Notes under the pieces: generated by a model
The model's database searches: none
The model's input: only the letters and a program-made list of their open reading frames with translations
Told to the model about the DNA's origin: nothing
Shown: in pieces, positions 12,531 through 25,857 of the stretch
How the letters are laid out: each line of letters opens with the position of its first letter
Numbering within the stretch: the first letter of the stretch is position 1
Made by a program: the position numbers and the translations under genes
From: Trichopria drosophilae
Taxonomy: Eukaryota; Arthropoda; Insecta; Hymenoptera; Diapriidae
Direction of reading: 5' to 3'
NCBI GenBank assembly: GCA_030407085.1
Contig: CM059585.1
Coordinates: 90,286,501 to 90,350,500, forward strand
Length of the DNA: 64,000 nt

Positions 12531-13546
12531 CCCATTAACGCCTACAATACACCATGCAACTATATGTGTATAAAAAAGTGAAAAATGTCATCTTGTACTG
12601 TTTTTCGCCACATTTTTGTAACAATTCGCGATTATTGTACGTATTCTGGCCAGGAAAATGGTTTCTTTATAGAATAAATGGGTCCAAACGTTTTCTTATT
12701 AATACTTGTACTTAAAAAATATGAAAGTTTACTTTCAAATACGAGCCTTCCAAAGTCGATAATATCGTCAATTTACAATAGTTTAATTTATTTTATTCCT
12801 ATGAAGATCGATAATTTGTTAAATTATATATTCAAGGAATTTGGCGCCTTAGACTATGAATGTGATGTCGCAATTGGAAAATTCAAAATGGCAGATCCAA
12901 TGTGGCTTCGTCATGCAAAAAATTCCAAAAATTGTGGTCAAACGATGATTTTTTTTTTCATGCGCCATATTGTATCCGAAATCTTGAATTTAGCAAATTT
13001 AATTTCGGATGCACAATCAGAGACCCCGAAAATCGCCGAGGGAATATTTTCAAAATTTGATTATTAAACAAAATTCCGCCATATTGGCTCAGCTATTTTG
13101 AATTTTTAATGTCACAGAATATTGTCAATCATAATTCTCCGAATTCCTTGAATATATGATTTAACAAATTATGTAGCTTCATGAGAATAAAATAAACTAA
13201 ACCATTCTGATAATATGCGTAGGCTTTGAAGGGCTTGTATTTACAGGATAAATTTGAAAGCAAACTACTTTCATATTTTCGAAGTGGAAGTATTAATAAT
13301 ACGTTTATAGCAATTTGTTGCTTAAAGAACCCATTTTCCTGGTCAGAATCAGTTGTTTTCCTGAAGAAACGTGTAAAAATCCCGATTTTTTGTCAAAAAA
13401 CAATACAAGATGACATTTTTGGCTTTTTTAAACAGTAATGGAAAACATCTAGAAAATGTGGTTTGGTAACAAACTAAACGCGGTTTCGTTAAAATTTGAA
13501 AGCCAAAACTCTCTGTTCAGTTTTATGTTATTCAGGCGTTAATGGG
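12531..13546. mobile_element. TTAA-flanked full-length palindrome, copy A
   Basis: Starts CCCATTAACGCCTACAATAC and ends CAGGCGTTAATGGG followed by TTAA (13547-13550); the left flank is TCAA. Beyond the ends, the two halves pair along their length: AAAATGTCATCTTGTA, CCAGGAAAATGG and TAAATTATATATTCAAGGAA on the left recur inverted on the right. The axis is near 13.04 kb. Arms are about 500 bases and diverged, so this is an older copy of the family also seen at 24497, 36144, 54075 and 61942. The open frame at 12678-13067 lies inside the palindrome and is not taken as a gene. Confidence 0.8.
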
Positions 13547-13550
13547 TTAA

Positions 13551-16500
13551 ATTCCGAAACCACATGATCGACCCAAATCATGTTTTTTTGTCAGGTTAAA
13601 TAGTAGATTAGCATAACAATTTTGAGATATTTGCGATAACAGCCAAAAAATAGTATTTTTCGCTTTTTTTTTTGGGCTTTTGGACAAAGTACCTGTGTTT
13701 GTTTTATTCTCGTTCCTTTTTGGCGGTTACTATTAAAATCATTAAATTTGACACTAATTAACCTTGCGAGCTTTCATTTTTAACTGTAACCGCCCTTAAA
13801 TGTAACATTCTTTCCTTTTTTCAAGACACTTAGTTCGTTAGGCACCTGATTTTATGGAATTCCGGTTTCTGTTAATTTTTAGGCCAGACTTTTAGAATGA
13901 AGAAAATTGACATTATTTTGGATAAAAATTACGAAATTGTTATTTTCACAGCCTGAATAGTATACATTCCTATAAGTTATAGTCTGTTGGATCAAAAACT
14001 TTTTGAAAAATTTTACTCATTCTGCAAGCCTGTCTCAAAATTACCATCTGGAATGGTAAAATTTCCAGAAACATTTTTCTGAAAAGAAGAATATCTCTCC
14101 TAGTCACTGAAAAGTTTCTTTAAAATTGCTTGTGAACATCACATTTTCATAATTCCAAATGACGAATCAAATTGAGCGGATTGACTATTTAAAACGAACC
14201 CCAAATGTTTCATCGGCGAAAACTAGATAACACAACGTTATATGGCAATAATGTCTACATAGAAAAATATCTTATGTTATGTAAACATTACATGTCACGT
14301 TAGGAAAAGACAAGATAGAATGTGATTTTCACAGGATTGAAATGTGCAATTGATTTAGTTTCACCATCGTGAGATGTCTTATACATTTTTTTCTATGTAC
14401 TGATTTTTATCATTAGATCTCTTATTTTTGTGTAACATTCTTATTTAGTCCGTTTATATGGAAATATAATATCCCGGCCTATCTCCGAACGATACTTATC
14501 AACTCCAAAGTAATTTTGAAAAAAAAATGGCCACGGCTACGTTGCCCGGCGCTTCGTGCAATAGGCATTTATTGAACCGTCGACGCGTAAATCTGGAATT
14601 TTTAGCCTCCGTTTATTAATATCGAATAATGACCCGAGTTTATTACATTGTACTTATCATAACTTGTCGTCGGGTGGTATTGTAAATATTCACCCTGACA
14701 CGTCCAACAAGCCACCACCGCTGTTGGGGACTTGCGCAACCGGGAACAGGATTCTCTCCCGGCGCGCACGATCGAGTAAAGTAAGTATCCCGATCGAGTC
14801 GCGTCCTTGCCAGCAATGCAAGGTACCATAACCATAATGAGCCATTAGTCTTTTAGGTATCGATACCAAGCCGAGATAACAAAATGGCCTGTAAGAGCGG
14901 GCAATGCGCCATCTCGAGCCGTTATTAAATGGCCGTTGCGTGAGTGCGCGCATTGCTGTGCGACCACTCGGTAAATCGTTTAATTAAACGCATCCATTCC
15001 AGGTGCGAGTTTGCACAATCTCGTATATGCAGCCGAAAATCACCTTACGCCGATCACAAATTGAAAACCTACACCTTAGGATTCCGGAGCTGGAGCGCCG
15101 ACCGGAAACTCCACTTCCCTCACCAAGCGCCACAGATTGCGGAAAGGAAGGAGGGATATGAAACTCATCGCCATCTCGCGGAAAGTCATTAATGGCTCAA
15201 GCCCTAATAATAATGACTCTTGAAAGGCGCTGTAATGAGTCCAAGATATTTACGCTACGACTAAGGGGCAATGATATTGTGTACCATGTAGTTAAGAGCA
15301 GCCTTCGGTCCAGTGACGGAATTTACGAGGCTCCAAGCCACGAGGAGGGGAACCCCTGCAGCAGTAGAGTTAAGGCATATTTTTTCAAGAAACAAGTTTG
15401 GCAGCTGCCTACAATGAAAATATTCCACGAAGGCAATTACGATTTTCACCTTAATGGGAAAAGTTTACCTTACAAATATTAGCATTAGGACAGCATTCGT
15501 AAATTTACCCATGTTTGTATCTGAAGGTTGATTAGGATAAGTAGAATTAACTAGTGTCGTTATAACTGCCGTTTATGTAGCGATCACAACTAAATAAATC
15601 TTTTCTTTTATAGCATTATAATCAAACAATTAAGAAGCTTCATCATTAGGTAACACTGAGAAACGATAAGATATTAGGAATAGATTTACCGAGAACGTAA
15701 ATAGATTTCCAGACATATAACCTATCAAACTAATGAATTTTCTTCCTTATGGATTTCCAGACAACGGAGGGAATTTACTGATAAAGAGATGGTCGTCTCT
15801 TTGAGGAGCTTTTATGATGGCAGCAAATGTGGGGATCTCCCCGAAAAATAGGAAAACGAAGAGTGATTTCTTTCTTAATCGAATACCTACAGAACGTTCC
15901 TCGTGGTAGAATTTCATTATAGATCTTAAGAAATCTGAGTTGTTGATCGCAACATACGGTTCAGAAAATTGGATAGTCTTTTTTTTAGTGATTATCCCAC
16001 GGGCGATTGTCGCGTAGAAATATCTTGGTAACTTGTCAATGATTTTCTCGTAAGTCAAATGTAAAATTCGATTTTACGTACACTATTAAAAAAGTCTTCA
16101 ATATTCGGGTATAAACATTCCACTTCACCGGTCCTATCTAATCACATGTTAAAATGCGGTGCATAAAGTCGAACTTTAGACCATTATTTCAAAAACTATT
16201 ATTAATTAAACATTTACAAAAAATTAATATTTTGAATCATATTTTGCACAAAAATTTAGGAATTCCTTTTCTAAATTAATTTTTTCAACCATAAATTTTC
16301 AAAGATATTCAGAAATTAATGGAATGAATATTATTTTCTAAAGGATACTTCAGACTGAACAGAAGTCGATATTCCATTTAGCCTGAACTACTTGTCTAAT
16401 AATGTTACATTAAATCTACAGTTATAAAATAAGACGACGTTTGAGCTACTAAGCGAAATTAAATGAAACTTAACAGCCGTGAGTCGCTTTAAAAAACATG

Positions 16501-17027
16501 AATCGAATGAAGGTCATTGGACTGTGCTAAATTACGTAAATCAAGTCGTGATTTCACGGCCATTGCCACGTTTCAAGGGAAAGAGATCCAAGAGAGAAAG
16601 TAACCTGTAATATTTCACGAGGATTCATGTGGGATTCGATAACCCACAGTTGCATAAGCCTTCCGTTTATCAGGTAATGAATTACTTTTTGGATTACGAT
16701 TGCATTTGCATTTCTCTTCTCCATTATCAGATTCATTAAAAAATTTCGACGAATCGAACCAAACTGAAGTTGTTAGAATTAAATTTAAAATAAACAAAAA
16801 AATATAATATTTTTATATGTCTTTTGGGTTGAAAATAAAAATGCAGTCAGGACGTAAAAATGTCCCTGATTGGAAAAATAAGTATATATATATGAGTTTA
16901 AATAGAATTATAACAACTTTGGTACATCTTAGTATTTAAACTCTTATCGATTAAATCCAACTATAAAATTTGTAAATAATAAATCCTTGTTAATTAAATG
17001 AAATTTTGAATTTTTAAAATTAACTTT
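13551..17027. other. No gene seen; GC-richer block at 14.6-15.5 kb
   Basis: The block 14.6-15.5 kb is richer in GC and has overlapping short frames on both strands, none with a family signature. It contains homeodomain-type cores (TTTAATTAAAC near 14980, TCATTAATGGC near 15187) and may be regulatory, which is inference only. The rest is AT-rich. Confidence 0.35.
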
Positions 17028-17364
17028 TGAGTCAGCGACCCCAAAAAATTCGTGACAAAAAGTTTTAAGTGATTTCATTGGGGTCAGTCGACTGAGTACA
17101 AGCGACTAGCATTTTCAGAAAATAATCGAATTTAGCAGCCATTTTTGGACCGCCATTTTGAAATTTAATTTTTCTGAATGTGGGAAAAATTTTACAAAAA
17201 TCCTGATTTCATTTTAAAATTTGAGGCATTTTTCGATATACCATTCGAAAAAGTAGGGTTTGGACAGTAAAAAACTTAATTTCAACATTGTTTTACTGGG
17301 CTTTACTACTAAAAAGTATTGTCCAACTTGACGTTAAATTTATGTATATTTGGTCCTTGAAGGG
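17028..17364. repeat. Right-end fragment of a TTAA-type palindrome element
   Basis: The sequence ends GAAGGG followed by TTAA at 17365-17368 and contains GTCAGCGACCCCAAAAAATT plus GGACCGCCATTTTG, modules shared with the decayed palindromes at 40.4-41.1 kb and elsewhere. No matching left arm was found, so it looks like a half-element. Confidence 0.4.
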
Positions 17365-17368
17365 TTAA

Positions 17369-18579
17369 TACGTCATAAATCAAAAGACACATATCAGAAA
17401 AATTACTCGAGTTAATCATCAATGTCCAGTGTCCGTTACATCACCATCACGTTCAATGATAGAGTACAACAACTAGTAGAAAAACCTCTCTGACACGAAT
17501 TTAGAAATTACTTTCGAGTTCTCTTACACCATAAGTGTAATTTAATAGACTCCACGGTTCATCGATCACGTTCGTGTAATTGTTTCTTACTTTACATCTT
17601 GGCCGACCGACCGTCGGTGCTCTGAACCCCTTAACAATGTCTATTCAGTAGAGTAACGGTATTCGATGGCACACATATTAAAGTCTTCGTGAATATCTTT
17701 TCGACGATTCGCCGTGCCGACGCGATAAAGATCAAATAGACTCTTGAGAATCATGTTTGTAATACGACGTCAATATGCAGTAAAAGTTATTCGCCTACGA
17801 GTTTCAATATGTACATTCATGATATTGACGATCACCATCACATTCTTTATATGGTCAATTTCGAATATTACAGGGAAGAAAATAGTTAGCGCGACGAGAA
17901 AAGTTGTTAGCAGTAAATATGCCCCAGCTACATTTTCTAATTGGAGTTGCCATTTTTGGTTAGTTGGCATTTTTACTACTTTTTCTTACAAAAACAACTT
18001 CCGTTTTTTTTACGCGTTTTTACGTGTAGTTAATTTTTTATCACTGTCTTTGTTAATATCATATTTTATACATAAATGTCAAATGTTTATCATGATTTAT
18101 ACGTTGCTATTTTACCACTTCGAAATTAATTATTGAAAAAATCTCTTCACTCCGTACGTAAGCAACAAATATGAGCATCACATTGCTAGGCACCACACTT
18201 GCTTGCAATGAACCTATCTGGGATTATCCGATCAATAATCTGAATATCCGTAACAGATTACGGAACTTTTAAAAGATAATAATAGCTAAAATCAGCCCTT
18301 TCCTGAAAAAGTTAATTTTTCAAAAACAGTACACTAATCTTTTATAGGTGTTCAAGGAGAATCGTTTAAATTTTCTGAAATTCTTAACTTCAGGCCCTAC
18401 TTCAATCCTGAAATTTAAATTTGAAATTGACAAAACATTTTTCCAGATTTTGTTATTCGGATATTTCAATAATATCATTTTGAAAAGTTGTAAATCTGTT
18501 CCTGAAATTCTGGACTTGCAATTTTCTTCATTTGTACAATTTTTGTAGGTCATAAGTCTATAAATGTATCAATCATCCA
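17369..18579. other. No gene seen
   Basis: An open frame at 17744-18136 encodes a Phe/Ile-rich peptide with membrane-like segments but has no family resemblance and AT-rich codon use; I do not call it a gene. Confidence 0.4.
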
Positions 18580-19373
18580 CACCGTAATAAAAATATTCTC
18601 TATTTGAGAGGATTCCTCTCATTTTGATGCAACTTTTATACTCCAATATGGTGGCAAAAGGAAATATTCTTAATATAAGAGGATTTTAATCTTCTGAAGA
18701 ATAAACCTCTTAATTTAAAAATCTACTTTTGATACAAGAATAATTCTCTACTACTATTGAGAGGATTCCTCTAAAAAATTGCATAAAAAACATTTCATGT
18801 TTCATACCAGAAATGCTGTTTGAATAATTTACACATATAAATTAATATACAATGTATATACTTTATTTATACACACATACACACACGCACACACATACAA
18901 ACCCCTTCTCTAATAGATCGTTTTATATACCTAATTGTTTGCGCATATATTCATATATTCTTATATACAATCGCTCACATATTTATAAATACAACGGTTA
19001 AACGTAGAATCGCAAAGAATATACATGTGTACTTACACTTATACATACCCAGACAGATACGAAATACATACTCACGCATGCAGTGACGATGTAAACTTGC
19101 TTATATACTGTGTTAGAAGAGATGGACTAGTTCCGCAAAAAAAGAAACGTAATCTGCACCATCTTGTGGCAAATGACTGAAATGTTGGGTGTTAAATGAG
19201 AGGATTCCTCTCAATTTGATAGGAAAATTGTAAAGCCTTCCTTAAGCTATGTTTCCTTTCAGAAAGAGAGGAATTCCTCTTCTTTCTAGTGGAATAGTCT
19301 TATTTTTATAGGAAAAAGAGAGGATTTAAGAAGATGAATTGTCCTCTCAAATTAACAATATTTTTTTACGGTG
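18580..19373. mobile_element. Inverted-repeat element with repeated AGAGGA/TCCTCT palindromes
   Basis: The ends are inverted repeats: left CACCGTAATAAAAATATTCT, right complement CACCGTAAAAAAATATTGTT, both followed by a run toward TTTGAGAGGA. Inside, a short palindrome of the form GAGAGGATTCCTCTC recurs at about 18606, 18758 and 19198, with a variant GAGAGGAATTCCTCTT near 19265 and half-sites near 18680 and 19317. The middle holds a CA-rich stretch (about 18871-18902). No coding sequence. A non-autonomous DNA element is the simplest reading; flanking duplications could not be confirmed. Confidence 0.65.
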
Positions 19374-22300
19374 CATTCATTCTGGATTATATACTTATTA
19401 TCGGCAACTCAAGATTGAAATTTAGACAACCAAATTCATTATCAATTCGTTATCAATAATAAAGTCACTATCGTATGTCCAGTTTATCATAAAAGTTTCT
19501 TTATGAAGTATGAGCCAAGCCGAATACTTGCTCAGTTTAGATAAGAAGAACTTCGCCATCATTATCCTAATTTGTGATAAGCACCCTGCCCGAAATAAAC
19601 TGGAACTTTATGGAGTTTTCCATAAATGGACATGAAAAATACAGATTAAACTATCTCTATCCAACGACAGCATCTGATTCCCTCAACAACAAATCGGCGT
19701 ATATTCCAAGTAACTTTTCGAATCACTATTGAAAAGCGAATCCAATTACACCACTAGCAGCATATAACTATGTACACAATCAAGTTTGCATACATGCCCC
19801 ATACCACTCTCTGGTTCCAGGAGAAAATGTACACTTTTCATGGCACTGGATGGAGGAAAAAAGACAAGCAAAAATCCGGGAGGTTTCAGCAGACCGGTGC
19901 ATGAAATGTTTTTCGCGGTGCTCCTCGGAATTACTAAAACGCTTTTTTCTCTCGACTCTAATTCATTCAATGGTGCCGCAAGCTGCGCAACCGTGCCCGA
20001 TGAAATACCCGGCTACATTAAAAAAAAAAAAAGGAAAGAAACGCCCGTGCTCGTTGAAATACGAGGGGAGCAAAACCGTGGCTGATTTATCAAGCATATC
20101 GAGAAAAGGTCGCCGCGCCTTTGGCTGGCTGAAAATACAGCCGGGAAGATGCTGCTGGGAGCAAAATGATCGAAGACACAATGGGAGGGTGATCGACGTT
20201 TCATCGAGCTGGATACGAGGAATCCAGACGGTCCCGGCGTGCATGCTTCAGGATGTATGCATGCATACACGCATGCTCTCTCGATCTCTGGCTTTGGTCT
20301 TTGAAGATGGTCGGGTTCTAGCACGACTCTGCGGTGTCCAAGGGTGTCCTTGAAGCGGGCGGGGTCGTCACTCGAGCCCTGCCTCGGGTAAACGACCATC
20401 GGAAACTCACGTGTGTTACCAGCCGAGGCATTATAGTGTCAACCGCGTCTGTGTGCGCATTATCCGTGGATGCTGCAGTTACATCCTCGCGCGAGCGTTC
20501 GTTGTTTCGCAAAGCTAGCGGGTAGCCAAGAGCGAAAGAGATGAGCGCGACACGTCGACAAAATTGATTGTTTTCCGCAAAGGATGCTGGTGATAAATTG
20601 AGACACCACGTAGTCGACGTCGACGGGTGCGCGAAAATTCATATTAGACACCGCGTGAAAATGTTTCAAGTCATAGTTTATCAACTAGCAACCAAATTAA
20701 TCATGTGAAATTGAAAATAAGTTAGAGAATTAACGACTGTTCATAATGACTTGTCACTATTTGATTTTTAGTTACGAGGACTTGCTTATTGCCACCAAGA
20801 ATTAGGTTACGAGAAAAGGTATGGATATTGTAGCAAATTGTATAAAAAATAAAGGAAAACATAGCAGCAGGTGCATCCGGCAGATGAAGAAAAATGTACA
20901 CGAACCAATTTCGAACCTCTCCTAAACCTGAAATTAATCATTGTGCACAACTCTGTCACCCTAAGATATGACAGCTCAAAAAAAAGCATATAATGTACGA
21001 AAAGAGTTTCGATAGTCGTAATCTAAACCCAAACTTCCCTGGTAGAAATGTCAACGTCAGCTCCTCGCATGAAACAACTAACTCCAGCAATTCAGGTCTT
21101 TGTTTGATCATTGTCTCATACCACTACTGTAATACTTCGTTTATTACAACAAATACGTTGGGTAGGGACCGAACTGATCTAGCCAATATCGATTTTATAA
21201 AATCTCTTGAAGACATAGCTATCAGAGTACTTAAATCCATTGAAAATTAATCAAATACCTTACTGTCAAAGACACTTTTGGTAGACATATGGTCCCATAA
21301 TTAACATGTTAAACGCCTCAGTCAATCTTGCATTAACGTAAACAACCACGAGTCGTTTATTTTCGTATCATCCAACACGGGAACAACATTCCCAGGGAAT
21401 TTAAACGAGCCATCGAGCGTTATGACGAGGAGTTCTGCAGACTTAGCGACTAGGTGCCCATACCATAAGTCCTGTCGTGTTCAAGGGAGGCGCGTCCTTG
21501 AGTCGCGTGTAAAGTACGACGTCCATGCGCGAAGATACTTGGGCGGTAATGAGCTAAATCCATTACATCGCCGGACAAGGTACGATCGGCGGCAGCACAG
21601 TTAACACCTTCGCTCGACCCCCAAGATCCGCCAATCTGGAAGATCGCTCACTCACCCTCCCAGTCCATACGATGAATAGTTAAGGTACAATTCGCCATGT
21701 CATGAATAAACGATTCTACGAGACGAGTCGCAAAAATAGCTAAACAAGATGCCGATTACATCTATTCGATTTTTTGCTCTCTACTAATTTTAATAGCTGC
21801 ATTTTAAATTAGTTATTGGTATTTAATTCTAGAACCTTTTTGTTCCAAGAAGGAATTTGTGGGGCTTTAAAACGTTACAATCCTCACAGCCTATTGTCAT
21901 AGCCTCTAATGGTTGCAGGAATGAATTCATTAATAATGGTATTGAAACTGGCCATAAACATGAGCGATACCGATCTGCTGAAAATGACTCCAATATCTCA
22001 TCTCTAACGAATACCATTTGAAGCATCTAAAGTAACAATTTAGTGCGGAGTAATAAGATGTGAGTTGCTTGTGAAACCAGCAGGTAGGCACGACAACTAC
22101 TTCATATCCAAGAAGAAGACATAAAAAATAGTATTAAAATAAGTGAAAAGACAACTACACACGAACAGTATTATCCTGATGTTTTGCTAATCCTTCTCCC
22201 CCGCCTCTCTCACGAGAAAAAAGATAATCGAGAGATCCTTGCCAGAAAACCGGTATTCCATAAACTTGAATCTTTTCCCAATCCGTCAAAAAATCCACTG

Positions 22301-24496
22301 CATTCCAGTGCGTAGATAGCCCTCGTATTTTATGAAAGTCTGGAGGAAAAAGAGCCAAAATGCGTTTAATTATTCACAACTTTATCTTGTTTATTAGCGC
22401 CATTTATTACCGCAACGATGGAGTTTATTGAATGAAATATTAATTATCCGCCATCAAATATTAAAGTCTTGTAGAGCAGCTGATATGTGTTCGGCGTAAA
22501 TGGCGCGCGTAACGGGGAGGGAAACGATCGTTTTGTGGGAAGTGGGATGTTTGCTACACGTACGACGTCAGGACGCTGTGCGGACAGTGCCTGGTGGCGC
22601 CGTGCAATTGTCAATTAACATTTTTGCCGTCTTGCAAGAAAACACCTATACGATGCCGCGCCCCCTCCCCATTCGCCGCCACCCTATCTTTTAGGGATAC
22701 ATTTCATTATGATTACTTATGGCCACTTCTATGTCTGCAGTAGCGGCCGCGGACGGGAGACAAGGCACTATTAGCCGACTATTAGCCGTCTTTTACTTGT
22801 CTCCGGCGTTCCCCACCGCCGTGATACTTTCTTTTCTCCGTTTGCTCCAGCTATGCTTTTATCCTCGACTCTGCGTCGCTGGCGCTCTTCTCCCCCGTGC
22901 ACTACACTGCTTACTAATTTCCATTAACAATCATAAGATGCGCCGGCGACGTAAAATCTTGAAAAATATTTATCGTATGTTAATTCCGAATAAATTGCGA
23001 AAGCTTTTACGGCACTCATTACGTGCACGTGGGCATGTGCGCATTAATGTGTATCGTAAGATCAATTAAGGAGCTTAACGCGATAAAGATCTAAATCGAC
23101 GTTGGTCGATCGTCTTTGAAATGCATTAACCGATTTGAGAGTGATGCGCGGCTTTACTGTCCCTAACCCTGCTACTGCTAGAACGAGGCTCTCATATGTC
23201 TAGAACACCGCCTTCAATGTTAGAAAAACTTGACTTTCTTTATAGCTCGGCCCATCCGATATGACAGACTATTTTTAAAAAAATCAAAATGACGTATTGC
23301 TTGATATTATAATTCACTTACAAATAATAAACGCTTTTCTTTTCCAAATTACTAAATTGTAACTCAGCAGAAAACTGTTGTTTGAACCATTTTATTTTTT
23401 AATTATAAGGAACTCTACTAACAAAAAACTTTTCATACCCGGGATTAGGAAAAGCAGGATAGCGATGTTGCAACCATACTGTCATTACTGAGCGGCATAA
23501 TTATTTAGCCTCAATAGGTTAACACGAAAAATCGGTCAATGCCACGCCGAAGAAGAAACCCAAAATTATTGTATACAGGATTATAGATTCAATTCTGAAT
23601 AGCTGTTCTTTCCAAGCCCTTTACTAACTAATTTTGAATAAGTAACGCGTATCTGGAATCGAATTACGTACTTCTGATTGTTGGCAGAGCGTATTTTTAC
23701 GGTTCAAACATTATTTTTAATAGCATTTGTTAATTGCAAACCAGCTTTTTAGCACGTACGTAAATAAGATAAAAGCCTGTTGATAGAACTCGAACAGGTA
23801 TTTCTGAGTAGATTATCTATTAAACCACCGATCAATATGCGTACGCGTAATCGTTAGCACTTATCGCGAGAAAATGATCCAAAATATATAACCTAGAGTG
23901 TCGCGGAACGATAGTGCAGGCAATATCGGCATCTAAGCGCTCGCCTGCATAGTTCCTCGTGGTAGGTAAACCTCGTGTTTATGTAGTTACAGGATGCAAA
24001 TATGCGTGTGCAACTGGAACAGACGAGGACGATGGGTATGTCGACTCGGCCGCCCAGGAACAGTCAGCCACATGTCGACCCTGCACGTTCGCGAACCACT
24101 GCTCGCGATCGTTCACCTCATGAACCGAAAATTTATGGATACTGGTTAAACCCTTCCAATACAGGCTTACTCTACTACGCCTAGACAACCTTGAACATAA
24201 ATATCGGGAGTTATGCGAAATCATCCGCGCGATAACTTACAACTTACTATGCAGTCTCAATCGTAATACCCATCAACTTGTCTGCTGCCGTAATCGTTGT
24301 TCTAGAAAAATGAACGTTCTGCGGGAAAATTTATCTGTGGGTTCTATGCGCCCATTAAAGCAGTCAATATTCAATAAACCAAAGGGTCGAGATTTGTGAG
24401 CGTGGCTTTTTATGTAAACATACTAAAACGACGCATTAATAATAATTTATCTCTGGTTGATTCTGCCAATAGGCAATTGTCGTTGTCGAAGATTAA
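19374..24496. other. No gene seen; several GC-richer blocks
   Basis: Blocks at 19.8-20.7, 21.4-21.7 and 22.4-23.1 kb are GC-richer and carry overlapping open frames on both strands (longest 19850-20353 plus and 20399-20013 minus). Frames overlap in all phases without family signatures, as expected for GC-rich non-coding DNA. The segment 22.38-22.5 kb contains several homeodomain-like cores (TTTATTG, TTAATTA). These could be enhancers; nothing here proves it. Confidence 0.35.
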
Positions 24497-25853
24497 CCTA
24501 TTACCGCTCAGACGGACGAATTTTCAGCATTAGTTTGAACATCGATAATTAGTATATAAATGCCTTTAGAAAAATATGAAATCTACTGTTTCTAACGTAA
24601 AATTGGATGCTCTTTCAAAATCTTTCGATAAAATGAACCGCAAAAAAGTTATACACGTTTTTCTGTTAAAAAACATCGTTTTTTACGTTTCGTTTTTCAC
24701 AAAAACATCACTTTAACCTCCAAATGGTGTTGGGAAATCTAAGTTGAAAATATAGCGTCCATGGACCTACAGGATAAACATGTACCATATCTGAATTCAT
24801 AATTCAAGATGGCAGTTTTCAAAATGGCGCCTAGAAGCTCAAAGTTCTTTTTAAAACGTAACCATTTTTTTTCTTAAAAACTATAGACTTTAGAGAAAGT
24901 TTTCTGAGAACAATGCTTTGGATTGAGTCAAAGAATACTCTCAAATTTTGTCAGCATGCTATGATACACTGCTTGATTTTTCAAAAATTCGAATAATCGC
25001 AAAAAAACCGAACGATTTAAAAAATAAGTTGCAAAAAATTCGAATCATATTTGTTCACTATAGGCCTTAAATTATCTGATTACTTTGAAAAAAGTTATTT
25101 TAAAAATTTTAGTAGGTTCTTTAAAGAGTTCTAAAATATTTTTATTCTAAGAAAATGTTCTCTAATGCCTATAGTTTCCAAGAAAATAAATTATTGGTCT
25201 TGAAATATAGAAAAGTTTATTAATTTATTTTCATGAAAAGTATAGACTTTGCAGAAAATTTCCTTATAACAAAAATATCTTAGAATTATTTAAAGAAGCT
25301 ACTCAAATTTATTCAGATTTTCTAAATGATTTTATCAAAATTTCGATTTTTCGAATTTTTGAAAAATCAAGCAGTGTATTATTGCATGCTGATAAAATTT
25401 GAGAGAATTCTTTGACTTATTCCAAAGCATTGTTGTTCTTAAAAAATTTTCTAGTCTTTAAGAAAAAAAAATGGTCAAGTTTTAAAAAGAATGTTGAGCT
25501 TCTAGGCGCCATATTGAAAACTGCCATGTTAAATTATGAATTGTGATATGGTACATTTTAATCCTAGGGGTCCATGGACGCGATATTTTCAACTTAGATA
25601 AGTTTCCCAACGCAATTTCGAGATGAAAGTGATGTTGTACTGATAAACAAAATGTAAAAACAATGTTTTTTAACAGAAAAACGTGCATAACTTTTTTGCG
25701 GTTCATTTTATCGAAATTTTATTGAAAGATTCTGAAAGAGCATACAATTTTACTTTAGAAACATTGAAGCTCAAATTTTTCTAAAGACATTTATATACAA
25801 ATTATCGATGTTCAAACTGATACTGAAAATCCGTCCGCCTGAGCGTTAATGGG
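24497..25853. mobile_element. TTAA-flanked full-length palindrome, copy B
   Basis: TTAA at 24493-24496 and 25854-25857 flank a 1357-base element. The left end reads CCTATTACCGCTCAGACGGA and the right end complement CCCATTAACGCTCAGGCGGA. The two halves are complementary almost throughout: AAAATGAACCGCAAAAAAGT at 24632 recurs inverted near 25700, and TTTTCAAAATGGCGCC near 24817 pairs with GGCGCCATATTGAAAA near 25504. Arms are about 650 bases with few gaps; the axis is near 25.17 kb. No coding region. TTAA duplication and a CCC start resemble piggyBac-type ends, but no transposase is present, so the class is inferred. Confidence 0.85.
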
Positions 25854-25857
25854 TTAA

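Noticed and set aside
12678..13067. 129-codon open frame
   Set aside because: Lies inside palindrome copy A and is explained by the element's arm sequence.
17744..18136. 130-codon hydrophobic open frame
   Set aside because: Phe/Ile/Tyr-rich product typical of AT-rich chance frames; an antisense frame overlaps.
19850..20353. 167-codon open frame, plus strand, with overlapping 128-codon frame on the minus strand
   Set aside because: GC-rich DNA open in several phases at once; no domain, no splice-bounded continuity, Cys/Arg/Ser-heavy composition.
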